NCBI RefSeq assembly: GCF_030160275.1
Contig: NZ_BSOA01000012.1
Span: forward strand, 179,312-243,311
DNA from: Dyella flagellata
Lineage (GTDB): Bacteria > Pseudomonadota > Gammaproteobacteria > Xanthomonadales > Rhodanobacteraceae
Length of the DNA stretch: 64,000 bases
Reading direction: 5' to 3'
Part shown: positions 23,001 to 29,521 of the stretch, piece after piece
Layout: the number at the start of each line of letters is the position of its first letter
Numbering within the stretch: the first letter of the stretch is position 1
Translations under genes and position numbers: made by a program
The notes under the pieces: model-generated
Seen by the model: only the letters and a program-made list of their open reading frames with translations
Databases searched by the model: none
What the model was told of the DNA's origin: nothing

Positions 23001-24480
23001 CCATGCTGTAGATCTCCAGCGCCTGGCGGCCGTTGTTCAATCCGCGCCAGACGCCATTGTCGCTGGAGGGATTGGTACGCCAGTACAGACCGCCGTCCGT
23101 GCTCATCAGCAGGTTGCCCTGGCCGTCGAAGGCGAAGGCGCGCGCATCCGGGTGAACGGTGGAATGGTCGCTGGTGAAGTTGTCGGTGAGCGGCGCGTAA
23201 GTGATCGAGCCGTCCGCGTTCACCACCACGCGAAGCGCGGAAACGCCCTCGAAAGTGCTGCCGGTGACATTGTCGTAGCGACCATCACCGGCGATGTAGA
23301 CCACGTTCGGATGTTGCGGATCGATCGCCACCAGCGAGTTGGTCATCGCCTGGCCGCCCTGGTTGATCGCCAGGCCGGGAATCACTTCGTGGTAGCGCGA
23401 GAGCTGGTAGGCAGCGGCGCGCGAAACGCCTCCCGTGCTCTCATTGGATACCGTGCCGGTGGCCAGCGAGGGGCTGAGATCCACCCAGCTCTTGCCGCCA
23501 TTCGACGACAGGAAGGCATTGTTGAGCTGGCCCAGGGCCATGTTGACCACGCCGACCACCACCGAGCCGTTCGGACCGGCAGCCACGCGCAGCATGGTGG
23601 GCGTACTGGCGTTGATGGAACCATTGGCGTTGGCGGCGCTGAAGATCGAACTCCAGGTCTTGCCGCCGTCATCGCTGGTATACACGGCCGTGTTGCTGGT
23701 GCCGGCCACGCCGACATAGAAGCGGTTCGGATCGTGGGGATCGCCGACCAGCGCCGAGGTCGGGCCCGGCGGCAGGCCAGAGCCCGCCACCTGATCCACG
23801 CGGGCAAACGTTTTGCCGCCGTCGGTGCTGCGATACAGCCCGGTGTTGGGCCCGTTGGGTTTTTCGCCTTCCTCCTCGAAGCCCGCCGCCATGATCACCT
23901 GGCCACGTGCCACCACATTGAGCATGCTGATGTTGGGCAGCGAACTTTGACCGATCGCGCTCCAGCTCTTGCCGCCGTCGGTGGAATACAGCAGGCCCTG
24001 GTTGGTCAGGCCGCCGCGATCAAAATGCGTGCCGGTGGCGCCATTGGTGGTGCTGCCGATGCTGGCCACGAGCGTGTTGCCGCTGGCATCGGTGGTATCG
24101 AAGCTGATCTGGGAAACGGCCAACGAGCCCAGGCTGTCGGTCATCGCGGCCCAGCTTTTGCCGCCGTCCGTGCTGCGGAAGATACCGCCACTGGGCGAGC
24201 TGACCAGTACCACCTGCGTGTTGAACGGATCCACGGCGATCGATTGGACCGCGCCCGACTGCGTGGCGTAGTACGGCACCGTGTTGGTGGGCTGGCCCGG
24301 CTGCGGATTATCGGCGCCATTCATGAGGAAGGACGGCCCGGACTCCACGCCCGGCCCGGCCGGCACGAAAGTCTGCGCGTGCAAGGACAAGGGCGCGGCA
24401 AGCGCCATGACGATCATCGCCGTCAGCAGTTTCGGCGAATTCGAATGGCCGGCTTGGCGCCGGGTATTACGTGTTTTCAT
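20062..24480 (-). CDS. Autotransporter with BNR/beta-propeller passenger
   Basis: 1472 residues, ATG at 24480. A long signal peptide (about 1-36, ending LSLHAQ) is followed by a passenger carrying BNR/sialidase-type repeats: RSTDGGKSW, YSTDGGKSW, RSTDGGKTF, TSDDGGKTW and SSNGGKSW in the first 350 residues. This is a sortilin-like propeller that may run to about 880. An autotransporter-associated strand (YGTGTLTLTGNASYTGGTT) lies near 905. The C-terminal 280 residues form the translocator barrel, ending in GLSWRF with the terminal aromatic. The propeller plus classical barrel is unusual; xyloglucanase-like and photosynthesis-factor-like folds share such repeats, so adhesion or glycan binding is plausible. 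A single gene with palindromic repeats on both sides. Confidence 0.88.
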   Translation of the reverse strand: MKTRNTRRQAGHSNSPKLLTAMIVMALAAPLSLHAQTFVPAGPGVESGPSFLMNGADNPQPGQPTNTVPYYATQSGAVQSIAVDPFNTQVVLVSSPSGGIFRSTDGGKSWAAMTDSLGSLAVSQISFDTTDASGNTLVASIGSTTNGATGTHFDRGGLTNQGLLYSTDGGKSWSAIGQSSLPNISMLNVVARGQVIMAAGFEEEGEKPNGPNTGLYRSTDGGKTFARVDQVAGSGLPPGPTSALVGDPHDPNRFYVGVAGTSNTAVYTSDDGGKTWSSIFSAANANGSINASTPTMLRVAAGPNGSVVVGVVNMALGQLNNAFLSSNGGKSWVDLSPSLATGTVSNESTGGVSRAAAYQLSRYHEVIPGLAINQGGQAMTNSLVAIDPQHPNVVYIAGDGRYDNVTGSTFEGVSALRVVVNADGSITYAPLTDNFTSDHSTVHPDARAFAFDGQGNLLMSTDGGLYWRTNPSSDNGVWRGLNNGRQALEIYSMALDPNTGQIALAAQDNGAARQMPGHSSIYQQIGGGDGTLALINGQSTPGYSYTYVASQYLGGLTRYKTDANGNYVNTVPWNDANGNLITNLPVSTDLYFAPDSTGQFATVANQNVGANVVALNNNTINFVNPFVLNHVDHSLMATGVTPGVLVSQDNFNVAPTPYVAGDNACAQGCYQILPSYFAGTTGFVSALDFGTSDNTYALLAGTYLYQDPVSGNNSRLFVSTGTSLSSINLQPVFSYPVAMHAPNAVLFDPRTQNRFFAAAPGTDGNGFLWGTVDGGATGKDLTANLPANFIRPDALAFINSNGVNALLVGGMNSAANAGNPLVSAESDANGNLSNWRRLGNGLPNVQITQIDYEPGLDAMAIGTYGRGAWMLYDVTSNYASATVLQFGLANNDSSPDASLLTGNRPLIKYGTGTLTLTGNASYTGGTTINAGSVVLNGSVLNNVTLNSAATLTGAGSASGQLNVLGGLVAPGSASGNTLTVGSLANQGGTLLFSYGASGQNTHLSVSGQANIGGMKLLLAPTSTPAPFFSSYNLLSAGSLVGQFVNASSASGPTAWVNLASMQPTASQSQPVPASVQPSLMARLEYLGNVSLEILNPQNWTAVAGNRNQYAVGQALNSLQYTASASMLAALGNAASGNVPMNLEALSGESSVASARAINLAGDRFQSAVDEQMLDAPGCLDGQADPAGCRNLGKDVGDHRLWVQATDIGTRLDGEFQSNRFDGNGIALGGEVALGEQAKLGFALGHSNVDTRTPALSSSVHSDFNMLAAYGAYQRGSWFIGGVLSYANGWSRADRSVVLGSGGTQSVSGKPDANAMALQLDTGFDIRLAHGWFVQPYADLAASRSWQQSYSESADNAFALSYGHIDQTRYDGDLGVRLGATFQAGKTTIKPYVGVAEAAAWGDLKPQTQVTFIGAPGTSFLVRGNSVPSSWLKAQAGVQMSIGKSVLLDVSYQGAVTGHLHDDFLNAGLSWRF

Positions 24481-25014
24481 GACTCCCCCTCATGGATCTA
24501 CCGCTTGATGGAATGGTCGATACGTACGCGGACCACCTGGTGGCGCATGCATGCGCCACGCCCCGCCCTCCCCGGCGAACCGCGCAAATGCTTGGAAATT
24601 AAGGGCCCACCCGCCGATTCGACGAAGTGATGCCTGTTTGCTGGCGCCGCCGAATTAAAACGCCGTGTTTGCGCTGTCCGGCCGCGGGCTGCTGCCCCGT
24701 GGAATGGCGCCTGTTACCGCACCAGCATGCCGTCGCGGTATGTCATTGAACTTTTTCATTTGTCCCCACCGAGTAGCGAAATACGCACTCCCCGGGTTAA
24801 TGACGAAACGCAGATGAAAAACCCTACCTCGCCGTACTCGCCATGCGTAGAGCGTGCGGCGGTATTGCACGTCGCCGCCAGGGCACAACCACCTTGTCAG
24901 TTTTGCGAAAGCATGACGCACACGCAATCATCGTAGGCTGGGATGGCAATCCCAGCATGGCGAGGCTTGCATGAATAGCAAAGCTGGGATTGTCATCCCA
25001 GCCTACGCGCGCGG
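24481..25014. other. 534-base intergenic region
   Basis: It contains the autotransporter promoter side and, at 24933-25007, a copy of the GTAGGCTGGGAT palindrome after the stop of the 25015 gene is approached from the right. No ORF in it is supported. Confidence 0.6.
24933..25007. repeat. Palindromic intergenic repeat, GTAGGCTGGGAT family
   Basis: Arms GTAGGCTGGGATGGCAATCC and GGGATTGTCATCCCAGCCTA, the best-preserved type of arm in the window. Confidence 0.9.
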
Positions 25015-26241
25015 CTAATACAACACCCGCATGCTCAGCTGCAGCTGCGTATCGATCACATGCGCGGGCAACCCATACTGGGCACGCAGCGTAGACGTGC
25101 TGTCGATGTGCAGCACTTCCGCCGTAAGGCGCAGATAATCACGCGGCCGCCAATTGAGCGCCGCCGTCACTGCGTTGCCGTGTTCGCCGGGATGCGAGAA
25201 AAGTTCACTGGATGGTTTGCGCGTGCTGAAGTGCTCGACGCGCAACGCCGGACGCCATGCGCCGCGGTTCCACCCTGCCAACACAAAAGCGGAACGGAAG
25301 CGGGTGAGACGATAGCGGCCTTCCACTGGCTCGACCGTGGTATCGCCATCCATGGCCTGGGCAATCCAGGTGATGGCGCCGGTTTCGGTACGCGCGCCCG
25401 CGCTCCAGAAACGGGTACGCCAGGCGGCCTGTTCATCGTTGCCGGCATAGGGCGCGGTTGCCCCCGGATCGGCACGGTTGTCGTAGTGCATAAGGCTCAC
25501 TCGCGTTGCACCTGGCGCATGCCAGCTGAGGGCCACGTAGTCGCCCCAATGCGATGACCCAATGTTCCGAAACGGATCGTAGTAGCGCGGCAGCGTGCCT
25601 CCCTCATAACTCACTACGGCATCAGGTTCGCGCAAGCGGCTGCCGATGCCGGCAACCAGGTCGCCGATCGACCAGCCTCGCTCGGCCAACACGGTGCCGG
25701 AAGGGTCGTCCCGGCGGAATAAGGCGGCACGCAGATCCCAGCTGTTGGCCTCGCCGCGATGCTCCAGTGCAAACTCGCCACCAACCGCACGCAACTCTTC
25801 ACCGGTCCAGGTGTTGATCGCCGAAGAACTGAGCGTCCAGGGACTGGTCCAGCCAACGCCATCGTTTTCCATCGATACCGGCGGAAAAAACGCACCGGCT
25901 CGCACGTACCAGCGCCAAGGCGTAGTGGATACGGGGCGATAGCGCACCCACGCCTCCAGCACGCTCAAGCCGCTGTGACCGCTGGTCTGGTATTGCAGCT
26001 GGGCCAGTGCAAGCAGTCCCGGAGTGATTTGCGCCGCGCCGTACACCGCGGCGCCCCCAAAATGAAACTTGGTTTGGCCATCGCCGTAGCGCGTCTTGCC
26101 AAAACCGCCGCGCGTCCAGCTGCTGTCGTCCGGCGCCGCCACCAGTCGCTCGTCGGCATAGGCATGCAAAGTGAAATCCTGCGCATGCCCCGCCATGGCG
26201 GCACCCCATAACGCAATGATCGAGCACAGTCGATAGTTCAT
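25015..26241 (-). CDS. Outer-membrane beta-barrel (porin-like) protein
   Basis: 408 residues, ATG at 26241, signal peptide of about 20 residues (ALWGAAMAGHAQ). The rest is alternating aromatic strands (WRWYVRAGAFFPPV, SRLREPDAVVSYEGG, YRLTRFRSAFVLAGWN) ending MRVLY, as expected of a porin-type barrel. Its ATG overlaps the stop of the upstream EAL gene by four bases (ATGA), so it is co-translated as the third gene of a cupredoxin-EAL-barrel operon. The ligand is unknown. Confidence 0.75.
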   Translation of the reverse strand: MNYRLCSIIALWGAAMAGHAQDFTLHAYADERLVAAPDDSSWTRGGFGKTRYGDGQTKFHFGGAAVYGAAQITPGLLALAQLQYQTSGHSGLSVLEAWVRYRPVSTTPWRWYVRAGAFFPPVSMENDGVGWTSPWTLSSSAINTWTGEELRAVGGEFALEHRGEANSWDLRAALFRRDDPSGTVLAERGWSIGDLVAGIGSRLREPDAVVSYEGGTLPRYYDPFRNIGSSHWGDYVALSWHAPGATRVSLMHYDNRADPGATAPYAGNDEQAAWRTRFWSAGARTETGAITWIAQAMDGDTTVEPVEGRYRLTRFRSAFVLAGWNRGAWRPALRVEHFSTRKPSSELFSHPGEHGNAVTAALNWRPRDYLRLTAEVLHIDSTSTLRAQYGLPAHVIDTQLQLSMRVLY

Positions 26242-28583
26242 GCGTGGCTCTGATGCAAGGCAGTAGTGGTGAGTTGGACCAGCGCGTCGGCACTCATCGG
26301 CCGCGCAACGAAAAATCCCTGGGCGTGGTCACAGCCAATCGAGGCGAGATAGTCGAGCGTGGCCTCGTTCTCCACCCCCTCGGCAGTGACTTTGTAGCCA
26401 AGGCCGTGACTGAGTTCGACGATCGAACGCACGATCACACGGTCATTGGCATCATCCATCAGATGCTTGATGAAGCTCTGGTCGATCTTCAGCTCATCGA
26501 CGGGAAGCTTGTGCAGATAGGCCAGCGATGACTGCCCCACGCCGAAATCGTCGATGGTGATGCGAAAGCCCTGTTCCCTCAGCTGGTGCAGCACGCGCAA
26601 GGCCGCTTCGAATTCGCCGATCACCGCGCGCTCGGTGATTTCCAGCGTCAACTGCTCATGCGGCAATCGATACATGGCGGCCAGCCCCAGGATGTAGCGA
26701 GGCAGGTCGGCGTCGCCCAGATCGCGAGCCGACAGGTTCACCGCCATCCCCAGCTGCAGACCGTTTACACGCCATTGGCTGGCCTGTGCGATGGCCGCCT
26801 CCAGCACCCAGCGGGTCAGGCGCTGGATATTGCCGGTATCTTCGGCCATGCCGATGAACGCGTCCGGCATGATCGTTCCGCGCAAGGGATGCTGCCAGCG
26901 CACCAGCGATTCTGCGCCGTCCAGGCGGCGGCTTGCCAGAGCCAGCTTGGGTTGATAGTGCAGTTGCAACTGATCCTGTGCGAGCGCATCGCGCAATTGC
27001 CCCATCAGTGAAAGCCGCTCGGGACGGTGCGGATCGATCGCAGCCTGATAGAACGCCCAGGCTTTGGACGAGCCGACCGCCGCGAATTGCGCCGTCTCCG
27101 CATAGCGCAGCAACGCAACGGCTTTGATCGCATGCTCCGGATAAGCGGCGATGCCAACCGCGGGGACCATATCGATGCTTACATCGGCTTCCGTATAAGG
27201 CGTGGCAAGCGCGTCGAGTATGCGGATCGCCACCTGCACCGCACCGTCGCGGTCGGTCCCAGCAAGCCACACGACGAAATTGCTGTCGGTAGCGCGCGCC
27301 ACCTCAGCGCCGTCTGCTACACGCTGGATGCGCTCGCCGGCGTCGCGCATCAGCCGATCGCAAAGGCCATGCCCCACGGTTTTGATGATGTCCGGCACAC
27401 GCGTAAGGCCGATCATCAGCAAACTGCCAAGTGCCACGCCATCATCCAGGCTTCGCGTGATGGCTGCCTCTATCGCCATGCGATTGGGCAGGCCGGTCAC
27501 CGCATCATGCGTGGCCTGATAGGAAATGCGTTCCTCACGTTGCTGGACGGCTGCCGCCATGGTGCCGATGGCGTTGGCCAGCGCACCGATCTCGTCATGG
27601 CGATGCAAGCGCGGTGGCATGCGGTAATCACCCTGCTCGATGCGCTTGGCGACGGTGGCCAGCCACTCCACTGGGCGCGACACGTTGCGTGCGATCATCC
27701 AGGCGCCGAACAGGCCGGCGGCAAGGCCGAGCGCAAGCAGCGCCGACCAGGCCAACGCCAGGTTGTGATAAGGCCGCAAGGCATCATCGAGCGAATAACC
27801 GAACAACACGACCACGGGTGCGCTGTTGTACGGATGCTGCAGTGGCTGCGCCAGCACGATGTAATCACTCTGCGCGATACGCCGCAGGCTGGGCTGCACG
27901 GGAAAATCTCCCGCGACATGCTGCAAACCACGCGCAAAAGGTGTCGAGCGGTCACCTTGCGCCACGGCTTGCCATTGCGACGGCGCCAGCTGCACTTCCA
28001 GCACGAGGTCGCGCCGCAGGGTACTCAGCTCCTGCATATGGGCGAGCAGTTGGTCGTCAACTTGCACGTATACCACCACCAGCCCCACGGGTTGCGGCGC
28101 GTAGATGGGTACAACGATGATCCAGTACACATGCCCCTGCACGGCGGCCATGACGGCGGTTTGCTGATAGAAGGCGCGCTGGATCAATTCGGCAAACTGA
28201 AACGCCTGGCCATTGGCGTGCGTGTCAGCGGTATCGGCGACGATGGTGCCGTCAAGGTTGATCAGCTGCATACGCGAGGCCCCTACCCTGCGTCCGTGGT
28301 TGTGCAGCACCGAGAGCACGGTGCCACGGTCCCCTTGGGCAATGGCCTGACGCAATGCAAAGTCCAGCGCCATGACGCGCACGTTGCCGGCAATGCGTGC
28401 GGCAACATCATCCATTTGCGCGTCGAAGGCCTTGGCATTGGCGGCAAGCTGCCGCTCGCCGTCCACCACCAGCGCGTGACGCGTCACACCATAGACGAGC
28501 GCTCCGGTGATCAATTGCACGGCCACCAGCATGCCCACGAAGAACAGCGCAAGGCGAAGGCGGAAGCCGATGACTAGGCGCAT
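26238..28583 (-). CDS. Membrane sensor with HAMP, degenerate GGDEF and EAL domains
   Basis: 781 residues, ATG at 28583. An N-terminal TM (about 10-32), a periplasmic sensor domain (about 33-290), a second TM near 290 and a HAMP (about 305-355, RNVSRPVEWLATVAKRIEQGDYRMP) precede the GGDEF region. That region has lost the signature (ATDSNFVVW replaces GGDEF), so it should not make cyclic di-GMP. The EAL domain keeps ESLVRW with the catalytic Glu, NLSARDL, EITERAV, DDFGVGQSS, LKIDQSF and AEGVEN, so phosphodiesterase activity is expected. Middle gene of an operon with the cupredoxin (5 bases upstream) and the barrel protein. Confidence 0.9.
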   Translation of the reverse strand: MRLVIGFRLRLALFFVGMLVAVQLITGALVYGVTRHALVVDGERQLAANAKAFDAQMDDVAARIAGNVRVMALDFALRQAIAQGDRGTVLSVLHNHGRRVGASRMQLINLDGTIVADTADTHANGQAFQFAELIQRAFYQQTAVMAAVQGHVYWIIVVPIYAPQPVGLVVVYVQVDDQLLAHMQELSTLRRDLVLEVQLAPSQWQAVAQGDRSTPFARGLQHVAGDFPVQPSLRRIAQSDYIVLAQPLQHPYNSAPVVVLFGYSLDDALRPYHNLALAWSALLALGLAAGLFGAWMIARNVSRPVEWLATVAKRIEQGDYRMPPRLHRHDEIGALANAIGTMAAAVQQREERISYQATHDAVTGLPNRMAIEAAITRSLDDGVALGSLLMIGLTRVPDIIKTVGHGLCDRLMRDAGERIQRVADGAEVARATDSNFVVWLAGTDRDGAVQVAIRILDALATPYTEADVSIDMVPAVGIAAYPEHAIKAVALLRYAETAQFAAVGSSKAWAFYQAAIDPHRPERLSLMGQLRDALAQDQLQLHYQPKLALASRRLDGAESLVRWQHPLRGTIMPDAFIGMAEDTGNIQRLTRWVLEAAIAQASQWRVNGLQLGMAVNLSARDLGDADLPRYILGLAAMYRLPHEQLTLEITERAVIGEFEAALRVLHQLREQGFRITIDDFGVGQSSLAYLHKLPVDELKIDQSFIKHLMDDANDRVIVRSIVELSHGLGYKVTAEGVENEATLDYLASIGCDHAQGFFVARPMSADALVQLTTTALHQSHA

Positions 28584-28587
28584 GGCG

Positions 28588-29226
28588 CTAATAATCCAGC
28601 TGTTCGCGATCGGCGCTGCCGCGCGGATCGGGCAGCAGCCGCAACGTAAACGGCAGCGCGGGCGCTGCCCCCTCGGCCGGCACGTCGACGGTCACGCTCG
28701 CCGGCGCATGACCTGGCGACAGCTGCGGATGCCAGATCCTGACGGTGTAGCGGCCGGGCGGCAGCCCATCGAAACGAGCCTTACCCTGCTTGCTGGTCAC
28801 CTGCGACTGATCGGCAGTGACCACCAGGTACGCGATCATGCGGTCGTGGATGTTACAGCCCACCGCGATAATCCCGGTGTGGTCCAGCAGCACCGGCGCC
28901 GAGCTTTCACCCGGACTCAGGATGAACTGGAACGCTGCGAGCGGGGAGAACGAATAGACGTGATGACGCGTGTTGTCGCTGTTGCGGAACACCACGCTGT
29001 CGCCGGGGTGCATCACTTCCACGTAGGGGATGAAGGTTTCAGCCTTCTGGTCGACGTAATGCGTGCTTGCCGCAGCCGGCGGATTGGCGCGGTCGATGCT
29101 GATCACCGCATCGCCGACAGCGTGGCCGTGGCTGTCGATCGCGCTTACCGTCAAGGTTCCGGCCTGGGCCGCCATGGCAGCGCCCCAAACGAACACGCAC
29201 AGCAGTCGTGAACCCCAGCGCTTCAT
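28588..29226 (-). CDS. Exported cupredoxin-like (plastocyanin/azurin fold) protein
   Basis: 212 residues, ATG at 29226, signal peptide to about residue 22 (GAAMAAQAG). The cupredoxin part has FRNSDNTRHHVYSFSP, GIIAVGCNIHDRMIAYLVV with candidate copper ligands His, Cys and His/Met, as in methylamine-utilisation-type blue copper proteins. A C-terminal carboxypeptidase-regulatory-like beta domain (FDGLPPGRYTVRIWHPQLSPG) follows. It is likely a periplasmic copper or redox sensor feeding the co-transcribed EAL protein. First gene of the operon. Confidence 0.8.
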   Translation of the reverse strand: MKRWGSRLLCVFVWGAAMAAQAGTLTVSAIDSHGHAVGDAVISIDRANPPAAASTHYVDQKAETFIPYVEVMHPGDSVVFRNSDNTRHHVYSFSPLAAFQFILSPGESSAPVLLDHTGIIAVGCNIHDRMIAYLVVTADQSQVTSKQGKARFDGLPPGRYTVRIWHPQLSPGHAPASVTVDVPAEGAAPALPFTLRLLPDPRGSADREQLDY

Positions 29227-29290
29227 CGACAGAAGTCCCCTGCTTGCTGGATGGCTTGGAGGATACTACATCGTCGGCTGGCCGCTGCCT

Positions 29291-29493
29291 GCACCTGATT
29301 AGCGCCATGTCTCAGCTGCGCGATATGCAACTCCCTCCCCTGCTTGCAGGGGAGGGTTGGGGTGGGGTTGTACGAGCTTGCCGCACCGTTCAAGTTCACC
29401 GCGAGGTTGCTTCACCCCACCCCAGCCCTCCCCTACTACACGTAGGGGAGGGAGTAAGTACTCACCAGCTAAGACATGGCGCTAATCAGGTGC
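29291..29493. repeat. Nested foldback element
   Basis: Outer 28-base arms at 29291-29318 and 29466-29493 (GCACCTGATTAGCGCCATGT and its complement) match with one mismatch. Inside lies a full copy of the GC-rich foldback repeat also found twice at 104-366. The element fills the space between the cupredoxin operon and the MASE1 gene. Confidence 0.85.
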
Positions 29494-29521
29494 CTGTAGG
29501 CCTTGCCCCGGTCCGCTCACA

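Noticed and set aside
22582..24630. 682-codon plus-strand ORF
   Set aside because: Antisense to the autotransporter; repetitive His/Arg/Gly/Val composition and no recognisable domain.
26586..28577. Long plus-strand ORFs up to 516 codons
   Set aside because: Antisense of the EAL gene; no Shine-Dalgarno and shadow-type composition.
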